Assembly: GCA_003134785.1 (NCBI GenBank)
Contig: PLCN01000003.1
Coordinates: 186,001-250,000 of the forward strand
Origin: Spartobacteria bacterium
GTDB lineage: Bacteria; Verrucomicrobiota; Verrucomicrobiia; Chthoniobacterales; UBA10450
Length of the DNA: 64,000 bases
Direction of reading: 5' to 3'
The position numbers and the translations under genes were made by a program. Below are positions 26,968 through 35,510 of this stretch, piece after piece (position 1 is the stretch's first letter; the number at the start of each line of letters is the position of its first letter). The notes under the pieces are model-generated. The model saw nothing but the letters and a program-made list of their open reading frames with translations, ran no database searches and was not told the origin of the DNA.

Positions 26968-27501
26968 TTAGCGTTTTGCTCCTTCCGCTTGTGCGCCCCA
27001 GCTCACCGTGGCGAAGTCGCGCCTGTAATGAAAATCGAGTTCGAAGATCGTCTCGTTCTTGTGCCAATTGAAACTGATTCCGATCGAGTCCCTTGGCCCA
27101 TCATTTTCGGTGGGTAACTCGATCCGGCGCGCGCTCGGGCCATAGAGTTCCTCGAGAATCGCGACGCAGCGCAAAAGAAAGTCATGAGCCTCAGCGTGGG
27201 TTAGTTCGCCGGTCTCAAACCCGTGAGAAACCAGGTGGCCTTTCGAGAAATTGAATTCACCGTGCAGGACGATGGCACCTACCTTCGTGGTAACGAGCGC
27301 TTCCGTATTATTGTCACCCGCGTCCTTCTGCAACGCCCCGGCCTCCGGTGCCAGTTTCTTAACCGCGTCGTAATCGTCTCCAATATGCGCCGCCGCCAGG
27401 AACGATAGATAACGGCGCAGCTCCGCATCCTCGTCCGCAAACGTGGTGATGGCGCACATCATCAAAAGCATGACGGCCAAAGCTGAGGACGCGCCTCTCA
27501 T
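26968..27501 (-). CDS. Secreted protein, unknown function
   Basis: 177 residues with leader MRGASSALAVMLLMMCAITT and likely cleavage after TFA. The mature chain has FLRRYLSFLAAAH-like helical text, then IGISFNWHKNETIFELDFHY, suggesting a small alpha/beta fold. No motif recognised. Lower codon bias than housekeeping genes in the window hints at an accessory gene. Confidence 0.6.
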   Translation of the reverse strand: MRGASSALAVMLLMMCAITTFADEDAELRRYLSFLAAAHIGDDYDAVKKLAPEAGALQKDAGDNNTEALVTTKVGAIVLHGEFNFSKGHLVSHGFETGELTHAEAHDFLLRCVAILEELYGPSARRIELPTENDGPRDSIGISFNWHKNETIFELDFHYRRDFATVSWGAQAEGAKR

Positions 27502-27606
27502 AACCCTGGAGAAAGCGATCTTCCAAGCCTCATCGAAGAGGGAGGCTCACTTGTCATCCTTTGGTGTTACCTTCAGGCTGTTAATGATGCCAACCATCGC
27601 GGCGAA

Positions 27607-28110
27607 CTATTCGCTCTCCGCGTCATCGGCAAAGAGACTGACCACTCCCACCATGTCTTCGCTCGGCTGGAGCTGGCCACTCCCCATGACCTTGTATTGA
27701 CCGGGCTTAACTTTCTTTCCGACCAAAGAAGCATCGGTAAAGACACAGTAGGCGCCATAGCCTCGCTCGAGCGAGAAATCCTTCAGGTTCTCCTTCTTCT
27801 CGACGGATTCCGAGACGAATTGCTCGCAGCTGCGCAACACCTCGGCTCGATTGCCCGCTTGGTCCGATGGCCGGCTCGTAACATAGAGGAACGTAGGTAA
27901 ACATTTCGCGTTTACGTCCTCAGCCAGCGTGAATGACAAGGTGTATCCCGGTGCCTTTCCGCCCGGCCTGTCGGAAGGCTCGCCCTTGACGGTCCATCCG
28001 TCGGGAACCGCGACGGAAACTATTCCGTGCCTGCCTAGATCGAACTCAGCCCCGTTACAGGCAAAGGTAGAGAGAATGCTAAAGCAGATAGCAGTGCCGA
28101 TGGTTTTCAT
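27607..28110 (-). CDS. Secreted protein, unknown function
   Basis: 167 residues from ATG 28110 (leader MKTIGTAICFSILSTFACNG); an in-frame ATG at 28155 adds 15 residues without a leader. The mature part begins AEFDLGRHGIVSVAVPDGWT and contains YTLSFTLAEDVNAK, then LRSCEQFVSESVEKKENLKD, a pattern like small beta-sandwich proteins that start with a PDGW segment. No function assigned. Confidence 0.6.
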   Translation of the reverse strand: MKTIGTAICFSILSTFACNGAEFDLGRHGIVSVAVPDGWTVKGEPSDRPGGKAPGYTLSFTLAEDVNAKCLPTFLYVTSRPSDQAGNRAEVLRSCEQFVSESVEKKENLKDFSLERGYGAYCVFTDASLVGKKVKPGQYKVMGSGQLQPSEDMVGVVSLFADDAESE

Positions 28111-28194
28111 GTTGTTAATGGCCGTGTGGCGGTGGCCGTCAGCCCCACTGCTCATTATGTGCTTAGTGACTGCCTTCGGCTTACTAAGCTTTCT

Positions 28195-28398
28195 TTATTT
28201 GGTTTCAGGTAAGGAGAGTTTCCACAGCCAAAGGCTTAGACTGCCAGTAATCACGAGCGCCACTGCGCTTGGCCAAAACTGGACCCTATGCCCTCCGACG
28301 ATTACCTCCACTTGTAACACCAGGCGCAATAGCTGCGCGAGGCACACTAAACCAAATACCGTGCCCGCGATCCGCATTCCAAGAATTCTTGAGTTCAT
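28195..28398 (-). CDS. Two-span small membrane protein
   Basis: 67 residues with two hydrophobic helices (residues 7-29, IAGTVFGLVCLAQLLRLVL, and 42-62, WPSAVALVITGSLSLWLWKL). It lies between two other unrecognised envelope genes on the same strand, about 85 and 33 bases away. Function not assigned; its reality rests on the membrane pattern and position. Confidence 0.5.
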   Translation of the reverse strand: MNSRILGMRIAGTVFGLVCLAQLLRLVLQVEVIVGGHRVQFWPSAVALVITGSLSLWLWKLSLPETK

Positions 28399-28431
28399 AT
28401 ATGTTATCTCCAGGTTAGTCTTCGGACCTGG

Positions 28432-29031
28432 TCAGCGCGACATCTCAATTTCGTAAAAGAGATGCCCGGTCCACCAACTGGCGTCTCCGTTCAACCGGAT
28501 GAGCAATCGGCCCACCCCGGCAAAAAGGGCGATCCAGAAGAGGACTCTCCCTGTCATCCATTCCGGTTGGCCTGACGGCATATCCTTGAAAATTTGAACT
28601 TTCAGCCCGATCAAGGCGATTACGCCCACCAAATCCAGCGCGATGGTTAGAACTTGCGACGGGCGCATCGGATATTCATGGGCCGTCACGAGAACCCGGT
28701 AGAGAAAGCTGCAGATTATGTAGATGGATAAGAGCTGGAGCATCACTCGTTCGCGATTCCCGGTAGCCACAGGCTTCGTTTCGATGCTTGGATCGAGACC
28801 TTGTGGGCCGATCCAGCCTTTTTCATTTCGGTCCAGAAACTCCCCGACGGTGATGACATCGGATTCACCATCCCGCCATAGCCTCCACTCACGTTGGATG
28901 ACACCCGCGCCTAGGCGTTGATCGAGCTCAACTTCGCTCAAGGGCGTCCAGAACCACCCTCCTGGCTTTTTGACATGCAGATCCTTCACAGCTCTAGAGC
29001 TTATCGACTCAATCCTTTCAATCACTTTCAC
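28432..29031 (-). CDS. Membrane protein with soluble N-terminal half, unknown function
   Basis: 199 residues. The first 90 are soluble and charged, with WRLWRDGESDVITVGEFLDR resembling a GYF_2/small adaptor-like surface. Three hydrophobic segments follow near residues 96-115, 125-145 and 162-180. No family recognised. First gene in the leftward accessory series. Confidence 0.6.
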   Translation of the reverse strand: MKVIERIESISSRAVKDLHVKKPGGWFWTPLSEVELDQRLGAGVIQREWRLWRDGESDVITVGEFLDRNEKGWIGPQGLDPSIETKPVATGNRERVMLQLLSIYIICSFLYRVLVTAHEYPMRPSQVLTIALDLVGVIALIGLKVQIFKDMPSGQPEWMTGRVLFWIALFAGVGRLLIRLNGDASWWTGHLFYEIEMSR

Positions 29032-29056
29032 AGGGAAATGTCAAAAGTTTCTGGTC

Positions 29057-29262
29057 ACGGATCTCTCCTACCTACCGTCTCGGCTGCGTCGCTAGCCGGG
29101 CTCTGGGTAACGGCCTCTCGCATCGTTCGCTGCATTCGTATTCGAGAGGCGGGCGATGATGCGAGCGTGCGAGGGGAATTGAGCCACAGATTGACACGGA
29201 TTTTCACTGATGCAGAAAAAGAGAGGTGCCGATCCGTGTTTCATCCGTGCTAATCCGTGACC
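29057..29262. repeat. Diverged direct repeat, copy A (about 205 bp)
   Basis: It aligns with 29392-29592 through GGATCTCTCCTAC, CTCGGCTGCGTCGCTAGC, GCATTCGTATTCGAGAGGCG, GATGATGCGAGCG and the tail ATCCGTGTTTCATCCGTG. Internal segments such as GACACGGATTTTCACTGATG pair loosely with the tail. Frames across it encode look-alike peptides (FCISENPC...) but no plausible protein. Confidence 0.8.
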
Positions 29263-29391
29263 AATAGCCATCTGCGCCCGTTCGCGAAGGCAAGTTAGCG
29301 GCGGAAGCCACACTCCAGAACGAAGAATCGCGGTTTTGGACGAACGAGAGGTTGACGAAGCTTGGCTCATTCCTCTTCCGGCCCGCGAATG

Positions 29392-29592
29392 CGGATCTCT
29401 CCTACTTACCTCTCGGCTGCGTCGCTAGCTGAGATTGGGTAGTGGCCTCTAGCATCGTTCACTGCATTCGTATTCGAGAGGCGGGCGATGATGCGAGCGA
29501 GCTGAGGAAATTGAGCCACAGATCGACACGGATTTTCACTGATGCAGAAAAGAGATCTACTGATCCGTGTTTCATCCGTGTTTATCCGTGGC
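29392..29592. repeat. Diverged direct repeat, copy B (about 200 bp)
   Basis: Second copy of the 29057-29262 unit, about 335 bases downstream in the same orientation, with several small indels. After it (29645-29668) is a small GCGGGC-GGA-GCCCGC hairpin. The spacer 29263-29391 contains no gene. Confidence 0.8.
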
Positions 29593-29706
29593 AAACGATC
29601 TTCGATCCGTAGGCAGAACCGAGCCAGCGGGCGTGAATTGGGATAGCGGGCGGAGCCCGCTTTAAACCCGGGGCGGGCATGGTGACTGCTCTCTTCATCA
29701 GTCGAG

Positions 29707-30372
29707 ATGTTGTTCGTATCGCGCTCGGCCCGCCGCCTCATGGGATTTGCTTCGTTGCTCGCTGTTTGTCTCGGCGCAAATTCGACCTCCTGCCTCGCAC
29801 AAACCATCTTCTTACCGGTCGCTTCTACGCCATACGATCACCAGATGACCCCGATTTCGGGCGTTCTGAACTCTCTCCCTCGCCGCCTGCCCGACCAGAC
29901 GACTTCCCTGGCCAACCTCAACCAATGGATGATCAGCCTGCGCGCGATCCCATACCAATATTCCATTCAGTGGAAAACGCCGGCGCAAGTCAACTCAGCT
30001 GCCGCGGCAGATTGCAAGGGCAAGGCCATGATGCTTTACGCAAATATGCGAGCCAATGGCGCGACGCATGTCCGTTTCGTGATCGGCAAACATCATGTCG
30101 ACGATATGAGGACCCACGCCTGGCTGGAGTGGGATACCATAGCTGGCACATTCCTTCTCGATCCCACCTTTAACAGCACCGTCGAACGAGCCACGGAGCA
30201 CGATTCAACAACCTACATCCCGCTCTACGCTTACGACGGCGCCCGCAAGTATTGCGCGAACTACTACCAACCTTCCTACGCGCTCGTGGTTGCGAGCAAC
30301 GAACCCGTTCCCACAAAGAGAACAGCGGTCAGGACCAGGGCACGAACCCTCAAGCCGCGACACAGACGGTAA
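29707..30372 (+). CDS. Secreted transglutaminase-like cysteine protease (BTLCP-type)
   Basis: 221 residues with signal peptide (LMGFASLLAVCLGANSTSCL) cut near AQT. The papain/transglutaminase triad is in order: Cys in AAADCKGKAMMLYANMRANG, His in DDMRTHAWLEWDT and Asp in GTFLLDPTFNST. The layout matches bacterial transglutaminase-like cysteine proteinases (DUF920-like) that often act with adhesin or c-di-GMP systems (LapG class), but the substrate is unknown and no such partner is nearby. The C terminus is very basic (RTAVRTRARTLKPRHRR). Confidence 0.75.
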   Translation: MLFVSRSARRLMGFASLLAVCLGANSTSCLAQTIFLPVASTPYDHQMTPISGVLNSLPRRLPDQTTSLANLNQWMISLRAIPYQYSIQWKTPAQVNSAAAADCKGKAMMLYANMRANGATHVRFVIGKHHVDDMRTHAWLEWDTIAGTFLLDPTFNSTVERATEHDSTTYIPLYAYDGARKYCANYYQPSYALVVASNEPVPTKRTAVRTRARTLKPRHRR

Positions 30373-30399
30373 AGCCCGGCGGAAACGAACCCGCCAGTT

Positions 30400-30888
30400 T
30401 TATCCACTCTTCTTCATCGCGCTGCGTCCGGCGGGCCTCTTCTTAGCCGAAATGGATTTGGTGATCGTTGCCCCCTTCATCAACTGCTTCTTGTCTTTCA
30501 CTTTCGCCAGTGAATTAGCGTAGGCCTCCTTCAACAGCTTCTTGATGTAAGCCTTGGGGAACTCATCCGTCCTCTCAACCAAGATATACCGGTACTGCTT
30601 TCCTGCTCCCAGCAGGATTTTCCTGGGATCGGCGATCTGAGAGCCCCAGTAGAAACCGAAATGAACATTGTGGGAGCTTCTCCCGACCGCAATAGAACAA
30701 AAGATATGTCCGACTCGATCCGTTGGAGACCAGCCAAAGGCCAGAGCATTATAGTTGTCGTAGATGAGCTCGTTGGAGTCCGGGTATAAGTCCCAGACGA
30801 ACTCTCTCAACCATAAGGCCCTTTGCCGCACGTCGTCCGGAAAGGGCTTCAGGAATTTAAGTAGGTCTTTTGTTGGCTCTTTGCTCAT
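30400..30888 (-). CDS. DUF1801 (YdhG/YjbR-like) protein
   Basis: 162 residues from ATG 30888; the longer frame to 31023 lacks conserved sequence. It shows FPDDVRQRALWLREFVWDLY, ELIYDNYNALAFGWSPTDRV and RKILLGAGKQYRYILVER, the DUF1801 pattern. The C terminus is Lys-rich (SAKKRPAGRSAMKKSG). The family has a frataxin/MmcQ-like fold and no proven reaction. It is convergent with the transglutaminase-like gene. Confidence 0.8.
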   Translation of the reverse strand: MSKEPTKDLLKFLKPFPDDVRQRALWLREFVWDLYPDSNELIYDNYNALAFGWSPTDRVGHIFCSIAVGRSSHNVHFGFYWGSQIADPRKILLGAGKQYRYILVERTDEFPKAYIKKLLKEAYANSLAKVKDKKQLMKGATITKSISAKKRPAGRSAMKKSG

Positions 30889-31138
30889 ATGGAGGTGTGC
30901 TGGATCGGTGGCGGCGGCTCGCCGGCTACATATCATTTCTGAACGATCAAAGCTAGAAACCATCTCACAAATGTAACCGCTGTAACACCCAGCTCGGTCG
31001 GGGGCGACCCGGTCCCACAACATGGCGACGGAGCGCCGTGGCTACAGCACAGACATATTTTATCAGATAGTCTGGAGTGTCCTCCGAGCGACGCATTTTT
31101 GAGTCGTAATTCTTCGCGAGGCCGCGCAGGCTGATTGC

Positions 31139-33595
31139 GTGATTGCCAATGTCCTCCAGGATTTGTCGTTTACCCTTCGAATCCTTCGCAGGTCGCCCGG
31201 ATTTACTCTCGCGGCTGTCTTAACTTTGGGAGTAGGGATCGGAATCAATGTCGCGATTTACAGTGTCGTCCACGCCGTCCTGCTGTCAGAGCTTCCTTAT
31301 CCCCAGCCCGATCGTCTGGTCGCGATTTCAGAAATAGCCGGAGGCTCTATCTGGCCTACCTCCTATCCCGACTACCTGGACTGGAGGGCGGCGCAACATT
31401 CCTTCGACGAAATCGCGGTCTCGCGGCGTGATGACTTCAACTTGACCGGCGACGCCGAACCCGAGCGCTTCTCCGGCTTGTTTGTCACGGCGAGTTACTT
31501 CCGCGTCCTCAAGGTTCCTCCTAAGTTAGGTCGCGGGTTCTTTGATGAAGAGGATTCCGCGGCCGGCGTCAATCCCGTTATCCTGAGCGAACACCTATGG
31601 CGCTCACGCTTCGGCGCCGATCCGGCCATCGTCGGGCGAAAGTTGATCTTGAATACGATAAGCTACGAGGTTATCGGCGTTGCCTCCGACAATCTTTCCA
31701 TCGTCCGGAATCCCGAGACCTCTCGCAACGCCCGGGGCGCGCGCAATTCCGATCTGTACGCACCATTCGGCTTCTATGCGAATCGGCCTTACATGCACGA
31801 CCGCAACAACCGGCTTGGATTTTATAGCATTGGCCGGTTGAAGCAGGGCGTTTCGATCGAACAGGCCGCAGCTGACCTTAAAGTTATTGCTCGCACCATG
31901 GAACTGAAATACCCCGCTTCCAATACCGATTGTGGCATCGCGGTTAGCTCGCTTCACGATAGCGTGATTGGAAAATATCGGGCGATGCTCTGGTTACTCG
32001 AGACGGCTGTCGCGCTCGTGCTTCTCATCACGTGCGCTAACATCGCCAACCTGCTGCTCGTCCGCACTACGGTAAGAGAAAAGGAAATCGCCGTGCGTGC
32101 AGCCTTGGGAGCTAGCAGAGGGAGAATCATCGCGCAGTTGCTGACCGAAAGCACAGTTCTTGCCTTCTTCGGTGGCGCACTTGGTTGCTTACTCGCTTTC
32201 TGGAGCAGAGATCTAATCATATCCTTGTCTCCTCATGATTTCCCCAGATTACAGGAAATCCGGTTGGACCTGCCTGTCTTCGCCTTTTGCGTACTCATTA
32301 CCCTTGGCGCGAGCCTCGTCTTCGGCTTGGGTCCGGCTTGGAGGCTGTCCAAGGCGGAGTTGAATACGGTATCGAAATCGTTTGGCGGCTCCCATCCGCA
32401 TCGAAGCCTGGGCCTGCTCATTGTCGGACAAGTTGCGTTCGCTTGCGTTCTCCTCACAGGCGCCGGCCTACTCACTCAGACCTTTCGAGCACTGGAAAAC
32501 GTTCCACTCGGATTCCATCCCAACCACCTACTCACGGTTGGAATCAAGCTGCCGGGGCTTAAGTATCACGAGCCGATCGATCAGGCGACCTTCTATCGGC
32601 ATTTGCTCGAAAAGATTCAAGCGCTGCCCAGCGTAAAGGCTGCCGCGATTGACGACGATGTGCCATTCAGTGGGTTTCGCGCGCAGGAAACCTTCGCCGT
32701 CGCAGGTCAACCAGAGCCGCGTCATGGCGAAGAGCCATCGGCAGAAACGCATTGCGTGTCGCCCGACTATTTCAGAACCATGGGAATCCCGATGTTGCGC
32801 GGACGAAGCTTTGGACCTGACGACGTTATAGCCAAGCCGCTCGTCATCGTGATCGATGATTACCTTGCCCAGAACTTTTTCCCCGGCCGCGACCCAATTG
32901 GCCAGCAACTCAACCAGCAACTTGATCCCGGGCAAACTGACCAGCCGAGAGCCCAGTATACGATAGTTGGTGTCGTTCCCAGTGTGAGACATGGAGAAGT
33001 AGCAATTGAGCCGAAGCTTCCGCAAATTTATTGGCCGGCCGCTCAATTCTCCAGCCTGCAGACGACTCTCCTCGTTCGCACTGAGGGTGATCCCATCGCG
33101 CTGTTACCTTCAGTTCGAACCGCTGTTCGCTCCATCGATTCGCAGTTGCCGATCTTCGCCACGCGCACCATGGATGACGCGGTCGCGGCAAGCGTTGCAA
33201 CGCAGCGCCTTTCCGCCTCGCTGATTGGCGGGTTCTCGATTCTGTCCTTGTTCCTCGCCGCGCTAGGTCTGTATGGAGTCCTTACCTATTCGGTTACGCA
33301 GCGGACCCGCGAGATAGGAATCCGGATCGCCCTAGGTTCGCCTCGAGCAAATATCTTCGGCCTGATCGTGCGCCGCGCCATGATCATGGTCGGACGAGGC
33401 ATTTTTGTCGGCATCGCCCTCGCCCTCAGCTGCGGCCCGTTGATTCAACACTTTGTCTATGGTGTCACGCCTCATGACACCATGACCATCGCCGGAGCGG
33501 CGATTCTCTTGGTGGGAATTGCGATCTTGGCTTGCTTGCTGCCGGCGCTCCGCGCCGTCCGCGTCGATCCGATGGTCGCCCTCCGGCAGGAATGA
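31139..33595 (+). CDS. Duplicated orphan MacB/FtsX-type permease (ADOP family), intact
   Basis: 818 residues from a GTG at 31139. N terminus VLQDLSFTLRILRRSPGFTL, then the first helix and a MacB_PCD periplasmic domain, an FtsX block (residues 275-400, with NIANLLLVRTTVREKEIAVR and ALGASRGRIIAQLLTES), a second PCD and a second FtsX block (TQRTREIGIRIALGS near 720). This double layout defines the duplicated orphan permeases abundant in Acidobacteria and Verrucomicrobia. No ATPase or PadR gene is adjacent. A second, frameshifted member lies at 39723-42160; in that copy the loop reads [10 protein letters not shown] where this one has SRGRIIAQLL. Confidence 0.92.
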   Translation: MIANVLQDLSFTLRILRRSPGFTLAAVLTLGVGIGINVAIYSVVHAVLLSELPYPQPDRLVAISEIAGGSIWPTSYPDYLDWRAAQHSFDEIAVSRRDDFNLTGDAEPERFSGLFVTASYFRVLKVPPKLGRGFFDEEDSAAGVNPVILSEHLWRSRFGADPAIVGRKLILNTISYEVIGVASDNLSIVRNPETSRNARGARNSDLYAPFGFYANRPYMHDRNNRLGFYSIGRLKQGVSIEQAAADLKVIARTMELKYPASNTDCGIAVSSLHDSVIGKYRAMLWLLETAVALVLLITCANIANLLLVRTTVREKEIAVRAALGASRGRIIAQLLTESTVLAFFGGALGCLLAFWSRDLIISLSPHDFPRLQEIRLDLPVFAFCVLITLGASLVFGLGPAWRLSKAELNTVSKSFGGSHPHRSLGLLIVGQVAFACVLLTGAGLLTQTFRALENVPLGFHPNHLLTVGIKLPGLKYHEPIDQATFYRHLLEKIQALPSVKAAAIDDDVPFSGFRAQETFAVAGQPEPRHGEEPSAETHCVSPDYFRTMGIPMLRGRSFGPDDVIAKPLVIVIDDYLAQNFFPGRDPIGQQLNQQLDPGQTDQPRAQYTIVGVVPSVRHGEVAIEPKLPQIYWPAAQFSSLQTTLLVRTEGDPIALLPSVRTAVRSIDSQLPIFATRTMDDAVAASVATQRLSASLIGGFSILSLFLAALGLYGVLTYSVTQRTREIGIRIALGSPRANIFGLIVRRAMIMVGRGIFVGIALALSCGPLIQHFVYGVTPHDTMTIAGAAILLVGIAILACLLPALRAVRVDPMVALRQE

Positions 33596-33637
33596 TCGTT
33601 ATCTTGTAAACAGAATTCCGTCGCGTTCGCCCGCTTA

Positions 33638-33866
33638 ACCAACGCCGCGAACCAAAGCTGCCCGGCAGTGGCTGGATCGGTTCTCCTTCCCTCGGATGTG
33701 CATCTCCCCGATGGCACTGGTGTGAGAGTGGGATACTATCGAATCCGAAGCGGCTCGCGCAGGCTCCGTGGGCAAATTCTCTGACTTCGTCGGAATAGCC
33801 GACGAGCTTCCGCCCGATCTGGCAACGAATCTGGATCACTATCTGCACGGCCACCCGGGAGAATGA
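33638..33866 (+). pseudogene. Decayed antitoxin gene of a PIN toxin-antitoxin pair
   Basis: Two frames together spell an antitoxin. Around 33680 the sequence reads GSVLLPSDVHLPDGTGVRV, then after a shift near 33730 the next frame reads KFSDFVGIADELPPDLATN, continuing LDHYLHGHPGE before TGA at 33864-33866. The phrases LPDGTxVRV and LPPDLAxNxDHYLHG are familiar from small antitoxins paired with PIN ribonucleases. The stop overlaps the toxin ATG (ATGA), preserving the ancestral coupling. No start codon is convincing and at least one frameshift is needed. Confidence 0.65.
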
Positions 33867-34085
33867 AGGCCGTCTTTGCGGACGCCTTCTATTTGTCGCC
33901 AGCCTTAACCGAACCGATCAGCATCAGGAGAGAGCGGTTGCTTTCGCGCTCAACAATTCGAGGGTGCTCACCACCACGACTTGGATTTTGACCGAGGTTG
34001 CGGATGCCTTGGCTGCCTGCAGCTCGAGTAACGGCGTTGATTTTGCGGTGAGACGACGCGCAAATTCTAGAACTTGTTTTCTTCC
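33863..34085 (+). pseudogene. Decayed PIN-domain toxin (VapC-like), frameshifted and cut short
   Basis: The ATG at 33863 begins MKAVFADAFYLSPAL, with the first catalytic Asp of a PIN domain. After a frame change near 33904 the text continues LNRTDQHQERAVAFALNNSR, then VLTTTTWILTEVADALAA with the second acidic residue. The frame then runs into a palindromic element at 34086 and the C-terminal half of the PIN fold (further Asp residues) is absent. It is a dead ribonuclease toxin next to its dead antitoxin. Confidence 0.65.
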
Positions 34086-34113
34086 CGCGCTTCGCACAGC
34101 GAAGCGGCTACAG
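34086..34113. repeat. 28-bp element end, identical to 9243-9270
   Basis: It reads CGCGCTTCGCACAGCGAAGC then GGCTACAG, ending in the family's CTACAG terminus. The matching CTGTAG end is not visible upstream, so this is a solo end or a decayed copy at the breakpoint of the PIN gene. Confidence 0.7.
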
Positions 34114-34164
34114 GCTGGCACTTGGCACGCCGGGATCCCGCGCTGTGACTGCGATGCGATTCGT

Positions 34165-35211
34165 TTAGCTCGTTGCTATCGGAATTGGCGGAGGGTTCCG
34201 ATCGGCAAATTGGACTTGGTGCCAATAGGGGTAGGCCGAGGGTAGCTCGCTGGCTGCATCGAGCTTCGTCACCTGTTCGCGGGTGAGATTCCAGCCGACC
34301 GCGCCGAGGTTCTGCCGGAGCTGCTCTTCGTTGCGCGCGCCGACAATGACGCTGGCCACGGTAGGGCGCTGCAAGAGCCAGTTCAACGCGATCTGCGGCA
34401 CGGTCTTGCCCGTTTCCGCCGCCACTGCGTCGATTGCATCGACCACTTTGAAAAGATATTCGTCGTCAACTTTCGGTCCGGCATCGTTCGATACCTTCCC
34501 GCTCAGCCGGCTTTTTTCCGGAGGCGGCGCGCCGCGGCGGAGCTTGCCGGTGAGCCGTCCCCAGCCGAGCGGACTCCAGACGACCGCGCTCACTTTTTGA
34601 TCGAGACCCAGCGGCATGAGTTCCCATTCATAATCGCGGCCAATAAGCGAGTAGTAAGCCTGATGCGCCACGTGACGCGCGAGGCCGTATTTCTCCGAGA
34701 TGGCGAGCGATTTCATCAGATGCCAGCCCGAGAAATTCGAGCAGCCGATGTAGCGGATTTTTCCGGCGCGCACGAAATCGTCGAGCGTTTGCAGCGCTTC
34801 CTCGATCGGGGTGAGCGCATCAAAGGCATGCAGTTGGAAGAGGTCGATGTAATCGGTGCCGAGCCGGCGCAGGGCTGCGTCGACTGCACGGGTCAGGTGA
34901 TAGCGGGACGAGCCGACGTCGTTCGGCCCTTCGCCGGTCTGGAAGGTGGCCTTCGTGGAAATGAGGACGGCATCACGCCGGCCCTTGATGGCCTGGCCGA
35001 GGATTTCTTCCGCGAGACCGCCCGAATAGACATCGGCGGAATCGAACAGGTTAAGCCCAGCCTCGAGACAGATGTCCACGAGGCGGGTCGCTTCCGCGAC
35101 GTCGGTGCTGCCCCAGGCGCGAAAAAGTTCGCCGCTGCCGCCGAAGGTGCCGGTGCCAAAGCTGAGCGCCGGGACCTTCAAGCCCGAGCCGCCGAGTTGT
35201 CTGTATTCCAT
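34165..35211 (-). CDS. Aldo/keto reductase
   Basis: 348 residues from ATG 35211 (MEYRQLGGSGLKVPALSFGT); a longer frame to 35268 crosses repeat-like sequence. The catalytic tetrad is in place: Asp and Tyr in LFDSADVYSGGLAEEI, Lys in LISTKATFQ, His in LFQLHAFDALTPIEE. The NADPH-binding end carries VIVGARNEEQLRQNLGAV. It belongs to the YajO/YhdN-like group that reduces small aldehydes or sugars. It is a single-gene unit. Confidence 0.93.
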   Translation of the reverse strand: MEYRQLGGSGLKVPALSFGTGTFGGSGELFRAWGSTDVAEATRLVDICLEAGLNLFDSADVYSGGLAEEILGQAIKGRRDAVLISTKATFQTGEGPNDVGSSRYHLTRAVDAALRRLGTDYIDLFQLHAFDALTPIEEALQTLDDFVRAGKIRYIGCSNFSGWHLMKSLAISEKYGLARHVAHQAYYSLIGRDYEWELMPLGLDQKVSAVVWSPLGWGRLTGKLRRGAPPPEKSRLSGKVSNDAGPKVDDEYLFKVVDAIDAVAAETGKTVPQIALNWLLQRPTVASVIVGARNEEQLRQNLGAVGWNLTREQVTKLDAASELPSAYPYWHQVQFADRNPPPIPIATS

Positions 35212-35510
35212 GGGATGCCTTTCGGTTGAAGCGGCCTCCGGCCGCAACGTCCAACGTCCAACGCTCAACCCTCCTCCGCAAGGCTACGGCGGGCAGGCTG
35301 TCTACTCGGAAAATCCGCGTGAATCCGCGAATCCAAATCATCTCACGCCTCGCATAGGAGACGGTACAGTGGGTGCAACGTCGCTCCCTGGGAGCGAAAG
35401 CTTCGTCAAAATTTTTCCGAAACCGGAGCCCGGAGATCGTCCTAGAACAGCGGCTGACAGGGCTTGATTTTGTGCTTTATGGGATTTTCTTCTTTCAGTA
35501 ACCTATCGGC
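35212..35510. other. 299-bp divergent region with small palindromes
   Basis: It lies between the aldo/keto reductase and the kinase start codons. It holds the hairpin GCGGCC-TCC-GGCCGC (about 35229), the text CGTCCAACGTCCAACG and CCGCGTGAATCCGCGAATCC (about 35311), which resembles the repeat at 54018. Promoters for both divergent genes must be here but no clear hexamer pair was found. Confidence 0.45.

Noticed and set aside
29092-29807. Two reverse-strand frames with shared peptides (FCISENPC...)
   Set aside because: The similarity comes from the underlying 200-bp direct repeats; there is no start-site signal, domain or codon pattern.
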